From positions 90,599 through 154,598 of the forward strand of contig JBNMLH010000006.1 in NCBI GenBank assembly GCA_050875145.1: 64,000 bases of DNA. Direction: 5' to 3'. Numbering within the stretch: the first letter of the stretch is position 1; each line of letters opens with the position of its first letter. Shown here piece after piece: positions 52,519 to 61,778 of this stretch. A program made the position numbers and the translations under genes. A model generated the notes under the pieces. The model did not search any database. It was given only the letters and a program-made list of their open reading frames with translations, and was not told the DNA's origin. The stretch comes from CAG-411 sp050875145 (lineage in GTDB: Bacteria; Bacillota; Clostridia; Lachnospirales; Lachnospiraceae).

Positions 52519-53676
52519 ATGAATGTGTTAATGATGGTGACTTGGTATACACCGCAGGGTGCAGAAAAACTGGAAGCGGGAGTATTTCATAATGAACAGG
52601 CAATCGCACTTTTGCCATACTGCAATACTGCGATTTATTACCCTATGGATACTACAATGTATGGAAAGTTTAGCAAAAAGGAAGAATGGGGAATATTAAC
52701 GTATCGTAGTAAATATAAACAGCCTTCTCAAGATGATAATTTCCTTGTAAAGATAGCGGCGAAAATTCAAAATTATACTTCTTTTTATCGGTATTTAAAG
52801 AAAATAAAAAAAGAGTTTAAACCTGATGTGATTCATGCGCATGTGGGAATGGGAATTGGCATTAGTGCAATACTTTTGGGGAAAATTTTGAGGATTCCGG
52901 TTATCATATCGGAACACGTTCCAGTAGAACTATGTGATTTTTCCAGTAATATCAACAAACGTGTGGGAGAATTTGTATATAAAAACAGTAGATATAATTC
53001 CTGTTGTTCCATTGATTTGAAAAATAAGCTACAAGATACTTTTCCGAAATGTAAATTTGAGGTTGTATACAATGGAATCAATCCTCCAAAGGTAGATAAG
53101 AAGCATAGTTATTATCGAAAAGAAGATTGTATTAACATTGGTATTGTAGCGGTTATGTATGATAAAGAAATTAAAGGAATGCAGTTTTTATTGCCTGCAA
53201 TTCAGAAAGTGGTAAAAAATGGAAGAAAAATAATTTTACACCATATTGGTGGAGGAGAATACTTAGAGCATTATATTCAGCTTAGTAAAAAGTTGGGAAT
53301 AGAAGCAAATTATATTCCTTATGGGCAGTGTGACAAAGACACTGTAAATCAAATTGTGTCTGAGATGGATTTTATTGTATCTGCCAGTTTGATGGAGGCA
53401 TCTGGTGTTTCTGTTATGGAAGCAATGATGCTCGGAAAGCCAATTTTAGGTACCAATTCAGGTGGAGTAGATTCTTTAGTACCTGCCTTTGCAGGAAAAA
53501 TCGTGGAAAAAGGAAGTGCAGATGCACTTGCAGATGGAATTGAGTATATGTTGGAGCATTTTTCTATGTTTGACAATAAAAGAATTGAAACCTATGCCAA
53601 TGAAAATTATGATAAGGATATTATAAGCAGAAAGTATGTAGAGATTTACAAGAATATATGCGAAAAAAAGAAATGA
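52519..53676 (+). CDS. Glycosyltransferase family 4
   Basis: A 385-residue GT-B enzyme. N-terminal MVTWYTPQGAEKLEAGVFHNEQAIAL, HAHVGMGIGISAI and ISEHVP. The donor domain has NIGIVAVMYDKEIKGMQFLLPAI, HHIGGGEYLE and the EX7E-like SLMEASGVSVMEAMMLGKP. It resembles teichuronic/exopolysaccharide transferases. It lies 34 nt after the aminotransferase and may transfer the amino sugar, which is inference only. Confidence 0.88.
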   Translation: MNVLMMVTWYTPQGAEKLEAGVFHNEQAIALLPYCNTAIYYPMDTTMYGKFSKKEEWGILTYRSKYKQPSQDDNFLVKIAAKIQNYTSFYRYLKKIKKEFKPDVIHAHVGMGIGISAILLGKILRIPVIISEHVPVELCDFSSNINKRVGEFVYKNSRYNSCCSIDLKNKLQDTFPKCKFEVVYNGINPPKVDKKHSYYRKEDCINIGIVAVMYDKEIKGMQFLLPAIQKVVKNGRKIILHHIGGGEYLEHYIQLSKKLGIEANYIPYGQCDKDTVNQIVSEMDFIVSASLMEASGVSVMEAMMLGKPILGTNSGGVDSLVPAFAGKIVEKGSADALADGIEYMLEHFSMFDNKRIETYANENYDKDIISRKYVEIYKNICEKKK

Positions 53677-53689
53677 AAGGTTTATAAAT

Positions 53690-54721
53690 ATGAATATAGA
53701 AAAGCCAAAAGTATCTTTGATAATGAAGGTATATAATGGGGAGGCATATTTAAAAGAAGCAATCAACAGTATATTAAATCAGACATACCAGAATTTTGAA
53801 TTTATTATTATAGATGATGGTTCTTTAGATAATTCGACAAATATTGTGAAACAGTATGCGGATGAGCGTATTCGATTTTTACAAAATGAACATAATATGG
53901 GATTGTGTGCTACACAAAATAAAGCAATACAGGCGGCAAGAGGAGAGTATATTGCGGTGATGGATTGCGATGATATTAGTTACAAGACTCGTTTAGAAAA
54001 ACAGGTGGCTTTTTTGGATGCGAATCCAGAGTATATTATGTGTGGTTCCTATCGAAACAGCATTGTGAATGGGAAGGAAATTCCCTTTTTACAAATAAAA
54101 GAATTATCGGATGAAAGCTTGCAATTTAGTTTATATTTTGGAAATATGTTTTTTACGCATTCTTCTATTATGTTTCGACGCAAGGCGTATCAAGCGGCAG
54201 GCATATCCTATGGTCCGGCAAAATATGCAGAAGATTATCAGGTAATTATTGAAATGGCGAAAAAAGGTAAAATATATCTATTACCGGAACGATTGATTGC
54301 ATATCGGATTTATGGAGAATCAACGTCACAAAAGAAAAAAGAGGAGATGGCACAGATTGCTGCGAATATTAAAATTGCACATCTAAAGGATTTAGATATA
54401 GCAGATAAGGAGAAAATAGCGTTAGAAAAATATTTTGCTGATCAGATTACAGAATTAGATTTTGAAGAATTTATTACCTGCACAGAGCATATTGCACAAG
54501 TTTGCAATGCGGATATTCAAAAGGATGGAAATGCAGGTGAGATTATGAACCAAATCGTAAATGAGTATATTGAAAAAATGGAAAGCTATAGTTTGAAAAA
54601 ATGGATTGCTTTACGACAATCACCATATAGTAGGGGATTGTCTGTTTTGCAGCGGGATGGTTTCCGTTTGTTTGTCATGTCCTTGCTGCATTACAAGAAA
54701 AAAGGAAAATCTAAAAATTAA
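53690..54721 (+). CDS. Glycosyltransferase family 2
   Basis: A 343-residue GT-A enzyme. KVSLIMKVYNGEAYLKEAINSILNQTYQNF, IIDDGSLDNST and AVMDCDDIS (DXD), followed by RFRRKAYQ-like FRRKAYQAAGISY and a helical C-terminus. A typical capsule GT2. Specificity unknown. It begins 13 nt after the previous gene. Confidence 0.88.
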   Translation: MNIEKPKVSLIMKVYNGEAYLKEAINSILNQTYQNFEFIIIDDGSLDNSTNIVKQYADERIRFLQNEHNMGLCATQNKAIQAARGEYIAVMDCDDISYKTRLEKQVAFLDANPEYIMCGSYRNSIVNGKEIPFLQIKELSDESLQFSLYFGNMFFTHSSIMFRRKAYQAAGISYGPAKYAEDYQVIIEMAKKGKIYLLPERLIAYRIYGESTSQKKKEEMAQIAANIKIAHLKDLDIADKEKIALEKYFADQITELDFEEFITCTEHIAQVCNADIQKDGNAGEIMNQIVNEYIEKMESYSLKKWIALRQSPYSRGLSVLQRDGFRLFVMSLLHYKKKGKSKN

Positions 54722-54738
54722 CAAGTATGGAGGATAAG

Positions 54739-56256
54739 ATGCAGGCAGCAAAAAAAGGTGTTTTAAATGTTTTTTATGGTATTATTGGTCAGCTTATAAC
54801 AATCGGTCTTGGAATAGTCATTCCTCGATTGGTTCTAATTAGCTATGGTTCAGAGGTAAACGGATTGTTGAACTCTGTGACACAGATTTTTGCATATTTT
54901 AGTTTATTGGAAGCGGGAGTTGGAGTTGCATCTTTACAGGCACTTTATGTACCAGTAGCTACTGATAATAGAAAAGCGATAAATGGTATTATAGCTGCTA
55001 CGCATCATTTTTATCGAAAGGCAGGAACGTTATATGGAATAGCGGTAATTGGACTGGCCTTTATTTATCCTCTTTATGTGCATTCCAATATATCCTATTG
55101 GATGGTAGTAGGCATTATTTTATTTGGAGGTTTTAGTAATTGTATCAACTTTTTTTATCAGGGGAAATACAAAATATTGATGCAGGCAGAAGGGTATTCT
55201 TACATATGTACGAATATAACCACTGTAGTTAATATTATTACAAATGTGGTAAAAGTGATATTACTTTTAAGAGGGTATAATGTATTAGTAGTACAATTTG
55301 CTTTCTTTTTAATTGGTATCCTTCAAATGCTTATTTATGCTGCATATATTAGAAAACATTACGCTTGGGTAGATTTGAGTGAAGAACCTGATGATGTTGC
55401 TATTTCACAAAAAGGTGCTACTTTAGTGCATCAGGTTTCAGGATTGATTTTTAACAATACAGATGTGCTTGCACTGACGGTTATTACAAGAGATTTAAAA
55501 ATCGTCAGTATTTATACAATGTATAATATGGTAATCACGATGGCAACGGCAATGATACAGCAAATTGAAGCTGGTTTTAGTTTTAAACTGGGGCAAATCT
55601 ATAATACAGACAAAAAGCAATATCTGGTGTTGCACCATATATTTGAAATCGTATATTTAATATTGATTTTTTCTGTGATGACTTGTATTTATATCTTTCT
55701 TTTGCCGTTTATTCGGTTGTATACGGCGGGAGTATCCGATATCAATTATATCAATAAATGGTATCCAATCTTTTTTATTTTGACGCCGTTATTAACTTAT
55801 GGACGGACAGCAGCCAGCAATGTAATAAGTTATGCAGGGCATTTTAAAGAAACACAAAATAGAGCAATTTTAGAGGCAGCAATTAATATTGTAGTATCTG
55901 TTGTGGGAATTTGGAAATGGGGAGTATTTGGTGCGTTGTTAGGTACAATTGCAGCATCCTTATACCGAACCAATGATATGATTCTTTACGCTTATAAGTA
56001 TTTATTAGAGCAAAAGCCGTGGAAAACATATAAAAGATGGATAGCTTGCTTTGTTGTCTTTGGGATTATAGTGACAGCAATCAATATTGACAACCCACAT
56101 TATGATAGTTATGTGCAGATTGTAATATGGGGAGCAGTATGGGCAGTAGGATGTATGGCAGTTTATACCCTTGTACAATACATCATTAATCCCAAAGAGT
56201 TTAAAGAGTTATTCCTCATAATAAAAACATTTTGGAAAAACAGAACAAGTAAGTAG
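54739..56256 (+). CDS. Oligosaccharide flippase, Wzx-like (MOP superfamily)
   Basis: A 505-residue membrane protein with 12-14 predicted helices. The start is ATG 54739 with GGAGG 5 nt upstream; an in-frame ATG at 54727 abuts that site. The N-terminus GVLNVFYGIIGQLITIGLGIVIPRLVLISYGSEVNGLLNSVTQIFAYF is typical of polysaccharide-type Wzx/RfbX flippases, which move undecaprenyl-linked repeat units across the membrane. The locus also has an ABC flippase at 39324, so two export routes may exist. Confidence 0.9.
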   Translation: MQAAKKGVLNVFYGIIGQLITIGLGIVIPRLVLISYGSEVNGLLNSVTQIFAYFSLLEAGVGVASLQALYVPVATDNRKAINGIIAATHHFYRKAGTLYGIAVIGLAFIYPLYVHSNISYWMVVGIILFGGFSNCINFFYQGKYKILMQAEGYSYICTNITTVVNIITNVVKVILLLRGYNVLVVQFAFFLIGILQMLIYAAYIRKHYAWVDLSEEPDDVAISQKGATLVHQVSGLIFNNTDVLALTVITRDLKIVSIYTMYNMVITMATAMIQQIEAGFSFKLGQIYNTDKKQYLVLHHIFEIVYLILIFSVMTCIYIFLLPFIRLYTAGVSDINYINKWYPIFFILTPLLTYGRTAASNVISYAGHFKETQNRAILEAAINIVVSVVGIWKWGVFGALLGTIAASLYRTNDMILYAYKYLLEQKPWKTYKRWIACFVVFGIIVTAINIDNPHYDSYVQIVIWGAVWAVGCMAVYTLVQYIINPKEFKELFLIIKTFWKNRTSK

Positions 56257-56275
56257 AAAGTTGGGAAAATACAAC

Positions 56276-57268
56276 ATGGATGTAGTAAAAGTAGCAGTAA
56301 AAGTAATTAATTTACTAGGGAATAAAGGGTACGATAAATTTAGAAGTATTGCTTTGAAAAAGAATAGAACATGGCTGGTAAATCGTTGTGACCTATATCG
56401 TTTTTACTTAGGAAAAACGCAGAGTGAAATTCCTTCTTATGCCAGAATAACCCGTTTTACAAAAGGGTTATATGATTATCAGTATTTTAACATATGTTTT
56501 TTTAACGATGTGTTATCTTTTATTTTAGAAAGCATTGCGGAAAAGAAAATTCCGAGAATAGAGATTAAGACTGAAAAGGGCGAAAATATTTGGGAATGGT
56601 TTTTTGAACAACCTTATGATGAAATAGATACATCATGTATGAAAGAAGTTGTGGAGGATAAGGAACGTACAGTCGTGTTTCCACAGTTTCATGAAATATA
56701 TAGCGATTACTCAGTGAAAATATGGGGAGAATTGTATCGTAGTTTCTTTCGATTGAATAAAGATACAGAAGAATATATATTAAATGAGACAAAACAGATA
56801 TTTCAAAATACAGAAAATGTATTAGCGGTATTATGTAGGGGAACGGATTATACAATTTGTAAACCGAAAGGACATCCGGTACAGCCGGAAATAAAGGATA
56901 TGCTTTGTGAAATAAAACAGGTAATGTCGGAAAAGGGATATGAATATATTTATCTGGCAACGGAGGATGGAGAAATAGATCGAATATTTCGAAAAGAATT
57001 TCCGGGTAAAATATTAATTAATAAGAGAACCTATTATGATGATATTTTTCGTCAGAGTCAGTTACGGTGGATTAAAGATGTGCATTTTGAGAGAGAAAAC
57101 GATGAGTACCTGAAAGGATTGGAGTATTTATCTTCATTGTATATTGTTTCGCAGTGCAAGGCATTGATTGCTGGAAATTGTGGAGGAAGTCAGATGGCGG
57201 TATTTTTAAATGGTGGACGATATGAGTATGAACATGTATTTGACTTAGGGATGTATGGAGAAGAATAG
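56276..57268 (+). CDS. Fucosyltransferase-like protein
   Basis: A 330-residue protein. VLAVLCRGTDYTICKPKGHPVQP and IYLATEDGEIDRIFRKEF, then QCKALIAGNCGGSQMAVF, resemble the nucleotide-sugar-binding elements of GT11/GT23/O-fucosyltransferase-type GT-B enzymes (an H/R-G-x-D pattern). Start ATG 56276 is uncertain: an in-frame TTG at 56261 is also possible and neither has a strong ribosome site. It may add fucose or a related deoxy sugar; specificity unproven. Confidence 0.7.
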   Translation: MDVVKVAVKVINLLGNKGYDKFRSIALKKNRTWLVNRCDLYRFYLGKTQSEIPSYARITRFTKGLYDYQYFNICFFNDVLSFILESIAEKKIPRIEIKTEKGENIWEWFFEQPYDEIDTSCMKEVVEDKERTVVFPQFHEIYSDYSVKIWGELYRSFFRLNKDTEEYILNETKQIFQNTENVLAVLCRGTDYTICKPKGHPVQPEIKDMLCEIKQVMSEKGYEYIYLATEDGEIDRIFRKEFPGKILINKRTYYDDIFRQSQLRWIKDVHFERENDEYLKGLEYLSSLYIVSQCKALIAGNCGGSQMAVFLNGGRYEYEHVFDLGMYGEE

Positions 57269-57269
57269 T

Positions 57270-58328
57270 ATGAAAGAAAGAGAATCAAATTTTGAAGTGT
57301 TGCGTATTCTGTTGACATTGATGGTACTTACAGTACATTACAATTCCAATGGTGTTACAGGGGGTGCATTTGCTTTTGCTCCAGAGGGCATAAAACATTA
57401 CTTTTTATATTTGACAGAATCTTTGGCATGTATTGCAGTCAACGGGTTTGTTTTAATAACAGGATATTTTAGTTATAAGAAAAAGCAGGTATCCTACAAA
57501 AAAGTAGCTACGCTTATCTTGTGGGTTGTTTTTTATAATATAGTGTTCTACTTGTTTTCTTTCTGTATGGGATGGGAAAGTTTTCGGCTTCAGACGCTTA
57601 TAGGAAAATGTATCCCTTGTAACTGGTATGTGATTATTTATTGTGCATTGATTTGTATTGCTCCTTATATAAATATTTTGCTAGAGCAGTTGTCTTTGCA
57701 GGAAACAAAACAGTTGCTTCTTGTGTTGGTGTTACTTTTTTCTGTATGGAATACGGTGTGGAAGGCGATTACCGGTATCGTTGCAATAGATATGCCAGGG
57801 ATTAGTACCGTTGGAATATCTGGAGATCAGGCGGGATATACGATTGTAAATTTTGTTATGCTTTACCTTATTGGAGCAGCTATTCATAAATGGAATTTGT
57901 TTGCTTGGAAAAAAGAGTATGATATACTTCTTTATCTGATTAGTGCTGGATGTGTTTTTATAGGACAAGTAAAAGGTTTTTCTATGTGGGATTATTCCAA
58001 TACATTTTTGTTGATTGCTTCAATTGCTTTGTTTAATTTTTTTCAAAAGATAAGGATAAAAATACCTAAAATAGAGTATATATCTAAAGCGTGTTTTGGT
58101 GTATACTTAATACATACAAATTGGGTGATACAGGCACACTTTTGGAATTTATTTCATATAAATGACATTGGGGAAAAATCTTTAGGGTATGTAATTGCTA
58201 ACTGGATTGGGTGTATAATTGCTACGTTTGTATTATGCTCAATTATAGATATAGTATGTAGAACAGTAATACGATTTTTAAGAAAAATGAATGGAGGAAG
58301 AAAACATGTGTGGAATTGTAGGATTTAA
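57270..58328 (+). CDS. Acyltransferase 3 family protein (OafA-like)
   Basis: A 352-residue integral membrane protein with about ten helices. RESNFEVLRILLTLMVLTVHYN carries the conserved Arg and His of acyltransferase-3 proteins; NWYVIIYCALICIAPYIN and a late CFGVYLIHTNW also fit. Such enzymes O-acetylate glycans or lipid-linked sugars. The start is ATG 57270, with GGAG 9 nt upstream; it lies 1 nt after the previous stop. Its end overlaps glmS by 23 nt. Confidence 0.88.
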   Translation: MKERESNFEVLRILLTLMVLTVHYNSNGVTGGAFAFAPEGIKHYFLYLTESLACIAVNGFVLITGYFSYKKKQVSYKKVATLILWVVFYNIVFYLFSFCMGWESFRLQTLIGKCIPCNWYVIIYCALICIAPYINILLEQLSLQETKQLLLVLVLLFSVWNTVWKAITGIVAIDMPGISTVGISGDQAGYTIVNFVMLYLIGAAIHKWNLFAWKKEYDILLYLISAGCVFIGQVKGFSMWDYSNTFLLIASIALFNFFQKIRIKIPKIEYISKACFGVYLIHTNWVIQAHFWNLFHINDIGEKSLGYVIANWIGCIIATFVLCSIIDIVCRTVIRFLRKMNGGRKHVWNCRI

Positions 58329-60162
58329 TGGAAATCATCAGGCTGCTCCAATTTTATTGGATGGTCTTTCAAAATTAGAGTATCGTGGATATGATTCAGC
58401 GGGGCTTGCAGTTCGTAATGGAACTTCAAATGTAGAAATTATAAAAGCAAAAGGTAGATTGCGTATTTTAGCTGAAAAAACAAATGACGGAAAGGCATTG
58501 CATGGTACATGTGGTATCGGTCATACCAGATGGGCGACACATGGGGAACCATCAGAGGAAAATGCACATCCTCATTGTAGTGATGATGGAAATGTAGTAG
58601 CAGTACATAATGGTATCATTGAAAATTATCAGGAATTAAAAGATAAACTTGTGCGAAAAGGATATGAGTTTTATTCTTCTACGGATACAGAAGTGGCAGT
58701 AAAGTTGATTGACTATTATTATAAAAAATATGAGGGAACACCAGTCGATGCGATTAATCATGCAATGATTCGTATACGAGGCTCCTATGCACTGGCAGTT
58801 ATGTTTAAAGAATATCCAGAAGAAATTTTTGTGGCTAGAAAAGATAGTCCAATGATTATCGGTGTGGCAAATGGAGAGTCCTATATTGCTTCTGATGTGC
58901 CTGCTATCTTAAAGTATGCTAGAAAAGTATATTATATTGGAAATATGGAAATTGGACACTTACAGAAGGGAAAAGTGACCTTCTATAATTTGGATGGGGA
59001 TGAGATCAAAAAAGATCTTGTCGAAATCAAATGGGATGCAGAAGCTGCTGAAAAAGCTGGATTTGAACATTTTATGATGAAAGAGATTCACGAGCAGCCA
59101 AAGGCGGTACAGGATACCATTCATTCTGTATTACGTGAAGATGAAAAAACAAAGAAAAAATATATTGATTTAAGTGAAGTCGGTTTGACGGATAAAGATA
59201 TTAAAAATATTTCTCAGATTTATATCGTAGCCTGTGGCTCTGCCTATCATGTGGGTGTGGCAGCACAGTACGTAATAGAAGATTTGGCTCGTATACCTGT
59301 TCGTGTAGAGTTAGCCTCTGAGTTCCGTTATCGTAAACCGATTTTAGATAAAGATGGATTGGTTATTATTGTAAGTCAGTCAGGGGAAACTGCAGATAGT
59401 CTGGCAGCATTACGAGAGGCAAAGGCATTAGGCATAAAGACACTTGCAATTGTAAATGTAGTGGGAAGTTCGATTGCCAGAGAAGCGGACAATGTATTTT
59501 ATACACTGGCAGGACCGGAAATTGCAGTGGCAACAACAAAGGCATATAGTACACAGTTGATTGCTTCTTATTGCTTGGCAATTCAATTTGGTAAAGTTCG
59601 TGGGGAATTAAAGAGTGATGCATATAAAAATTTAATAGACGAATTACAAACCTTACCAGATAAGATTCAAAGAATTATCGAGGATAAAGAGAGAATACAG
59701 TGGTTTGCAGCAAAACAGGTGAATGCAAAAGATATCTTCTTCATTGGAAGAGGAATTGATTATGCAATCAGTTTGGAAGGCAGTTTGAAGATGAAAGAAA
59801 TCAGTTATATTCATTCGGAAGCGTATGCGGCGGGAGAATTAAAGCATGGTACAATTTCGTTGATCGAAGACGGTACGTTAGTTATAGGTGTTCTGACACA
59901 AAGTGAGTTATATGAGAAAACGATTTCCAATATGGTAGAGTGTAAGAGTCGTGGTGCTTATTTGTGCGGATTGACAAGCTATGGTAATTACAATATTGAA
60001 GATACGGTAGATTTTACCACGTATATACCTAAAACAGATGTACATTTTGCTGCATCATTGGCAGTTGTTCCGCTACAATTGATGGGATATTATGTGTCTG
60101 TTGCAAGAGGATTAGATGTAGATAAACCTAGAAATCTGGCAAAAAGTGTAACAGTAGAATAG
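58306..60162 (+). CDS. glmS: Glutamine-fructose-6-phosphate transaminase (isomerising)
   Basis: Makes glucosamine-6-phosphate from fructose-6-phosphate and glutamine, feeding UDP-GlcNAc for wall and glycan. 618 residues from ATG 58306, with GGAGGAA just upstream. MCGIVG puts the nucleophilic Cys first after Met. The amidotransferase domain (1-240) has GHTRWATHGEP; two SIS domains follow, with CGSAYHVG and SQSGETADS. The C-terminal end is NLAKSVTVE. There is no room for a glmS ribozyme because the start lies in the preceding gene. Its position suggests supply to the glycan locus. Confidence 0.97.
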   Translation: MCGIVGFNGNHQAAPILLDGLSKLEYRGYDSAGLAVRNGTSNVEIIKAKGRLRILAEKTNDGKALHGTCGIGHTRWATHGEPSEENAHPHCSDDGNVVAVHNGIIENYQELKDKLVRKGYEFYSSTDTEVAVKLIDYYYKKYEGTPVDAINHAMIRIRGSYALAVMFKEYPEEIFVARKDSPMIIGVANGESYIASDVPAILKYARKVYYIGNMEIGHLQKGKVTFYNLDGDEIKKDLVEIKWDAEAAEKAGFEHFMMKEIHEQPKAVQDTIHSVLREDEKTKKKYIDLSEVGLTDKDIKNISQIYIVACGSAYHVGVAAQYVIEDLARIPVRVELASEFRYRKPILDKDGLVIIVSQSGETADSLAALREAKALGIKTLAIVNVVGSSIAREADNVFYTLAGPEIAVATTKAYSTQLIASYCLAIQFGKVRGELKSDAYKNLIDELQTLPDKIQRIIEDKERIQWFAAKQVNAKDIFFIGRGIDYAISLEGSLKMKEISYIHSEAYAAGELKHGTISLIEDGTLVIGVLTQSELYEKTISNMVECKSRGAYLCGLTSYGNYNIEDTVDFTTYIPKTDVHFAASLAVVPLQLMGYYVSVARGLDVDKPRNLAKSVTVE

Positions 60163-60221
60163 AAAACCCAAAATAACGATTGAAAAAGAGAGGAGCAGGG
60201 AGAGTTCTCCTTAATAAGAAT

Positions 60222-61340
60222 ATGAAGTATGATTATGTAATTGTTGGAGCAGGATTATATGGTGCGGTATTTGCACAGGAAGCGAAAAAAGCAGGAAAAA
60301 CAGTTCTTGTAATTGATAAGAGAAACCACATTGCTGGTAATGTGTATACAGAAGAAAGGGAAGGAATCCATGTCCATAAGTATGGTGCGCACATTTTTCA
60401 CACAAACAATAAGCAGGTATGGGAGTATGTAAATCAGTTTGCGGAATTTAACCGTTTTACCAATTCTCCAGTAGCAAATTATAAAGGAGAATTATATTCT
60501 CTGCCATTTAATATGTACACATTTAATAAAATGTGGGGAGTTGTTACGCCACAGGAGGCAGCAGAAAAAATTGAAGAGCAAAAAAAGGCAGCGGGAATTA
60601 GAAATCCTAAAAATTTAGAGGAACAGGCAATCAGTCTTGTTGGTACAGATATATATGAAAAATTGGTGAAAGGATATACGGAAAAACAATGGGGAAGATC
60701 ATGTACCGAATTACCTGCTTTTATAATTAAACGATTGCCTGTCAGACTGACTTTTGACAATAATTATTTTAATGCAATCTATCAGGGAATTCCGATGGGT
60801 GGTTATACAAAAATGGTTTCAAATATGCTGGAAGGCATAGAAGTGAAAACGGGAACAGATTATTTAAAAGAAAAAGAGAAGTATGATTCCATGGCGGATA
60901 AAGTAGTTTATACTGGAGCTATTGACGCCTACTTTAATTATCAATTAGGTGCGTTGGAGTATCGTTCTGTTCGTTTTGAGACAGAAATTCTTGATATACC
61001 TAATTTTCAGGGAAATGCAGCAGTAAATTATACGGATGCAGAGACACCATGGACAAGAATTATTGAACATAAATGGTTTGAATTTGGCAAGGATGCAAAT
61101 GGAAAGGATATAGAAAAGACGATTATCAGCCGCGAATATTCTTCGGAATGGAAGCTAGGAGACGAACCATATTATCCAGTAAATGATGAAAAAAATAGTG
61201 CCAGATATGCGGAGTATCAAAAGTTTGCAGACAAAGAGCAAAAGGTTATTTTTGGCGGTAGATTAGGTGAATATAAATATTATGACATGGATGCAGTAAT
61301 CGCAGCAGCTTTGGAAATGGCTCGAAAAGAATTGCATTAA
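60222..61340 (+). CDS. glf: UDP-galactopyranose mutase
   Basis: Flavoenzyme interconverting UDP-galactopyranose and UDP-galactofuranose. 372 residues. FAD-binding VGAGLYGAVFAQEA, KRNHIAGNVYTE, HKYGAHIFHTNN, FNMYTFNKMWG, EKQWGRS and the late GRLGEYKYYDMD. Start ATG 60222 was chosen by family alignment; the frame is open to 60180 but the upstream codons do not match. Its presence predicts galactofuranose in the surface glycan. It is the last gene of the locus. Confidence 0.97.
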   Translation: MKYDYVIVGAGLYGAVFAQEAKKAGKTVLVIDKRNHIAGNVYTEEREGIHVHKYGAHIFHTNNKQVWEYVNQFAEFNRFTNSPVANYKGELYSLPFNMYTFNKMWGVVTPQEAAEKIEEQKKAAGIRNPKNLEEQAISLVGTDIYEKLVKGYTEKQWGRSCTELPAFIIKRLPVRLTFDNNYFNAIYQGIPMGGYTKMVSNMLEGIEVKTGTDYLKEKEKYDSMADKVVYTGAIDAYFNYQLGALEYRSVRFETEILDIPNFQGNAAVNYTDAETPWTRIIEHKWFEFGKDANGKDIEKTIISREYSSEWKLGDEPYYPVNDEKNSARYAEYQKFADKEQKVIFGGRLGEYKYYDMDAVIAAALEMARKELH

Positions 61341-61442
61341 CTGTTACCTACTTTCTCATATAAAAGCGGCATTGCGTGCCTTATGAGGTACGGGGCTTGA
61401 ACTTTTATAAAATTATCCAAGTTAGCATAAAGATAAAAACAG
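61341..61442. other. Gap after glf with AT-rich inverted repeat
   Basis: TATAAAAG (61359-61366) pairs with CTTTTATA (61402-61409) around 35 nt, with inner GGCA/TGCC. The loop contains GAGGTACG (61385-61392), an 8-mer also found in the loop of the RNA candidate at 1014-1021. No gene or clear terminator was seen here. Confidence 0.4.
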
Positions 61443-61471
61443 TTGACATTTTTATTCAATGGGAGTAAAAT
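61443..61471 (+). promoter_or_regulatory. SigA-type promoter of the trp unit
   Basis: A perfect TTGACA (61443-61448), a 17-nt spacer and TAAAAT (61466-61471). The predicted start is about 61478, just upstream of the T-box leader. Confidence 0.85.
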
Positions 61472-61479
61472 GACTTTAG

Positions 61480-61757
61480 TTTTATAAATGAAACCGATGA
61501 TTGAGAGAAGTAGCTAAAGACAGATGAATTTCAGAGAGTCGCAAAATGGTGTGATTGCGGCAAACAGGTTTTTAGTGAATGGACTCATAAGGGCGGGAAG
61601 AACAGCAGATGCTTAGTAATACCCGACGGTGTATCGAGCCGTTATATTCGATTGTGTATGTCAGTACATTATGAGTGGATGCAGTTGCATCAAAAAAGGT
61701 GGTACCGCGAGTGAATATTTACCCGTCCTTAATATTTTTATTAAGGGCGGGTTTTTT
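61480..61757 (+). promoter_or_regulatory. T-box leader responding to uncharged tRNA-Trp
   Basis: Stem I shows AGTA (61509-61512), an AG-bulge region, a GGTG distal loop (61548-61551) and the specifier TGG (61580-61582) in the context GAA-TGG-ACTC, decoding tryptophan. The T-box AGGTGGTACCGCG is at 61697-61709. The terminator pairs 61721-61733 with 61739-61751, then a T run; the antiterminator would use the T-box. Uncharged tRNA-Trp should thus permit trpEG expression. The specifier call rests on the standard T-box layout. Confidence 0.92.
61721..61757 (+). terminator. Conditional terminator of the Trp T-box
   Basis: A 13-bp stem (61721-61733 with 61739-61751, one G-U) followed by TTTTTTG. 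It is the regulated terminator of the T-box leader, 28 nt before the trpE ATG. Confidence 0.9.
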
Positions 61758-61778
61758 GTTTTAAAAGGAGTGTTTTAG

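Noticed and set aside
58200..58306. glmS ribozyme upstream of glmS
   Set aside because: The upstream sequence is the coding end of the acyltransferase gene and no ribozyme core could be found.
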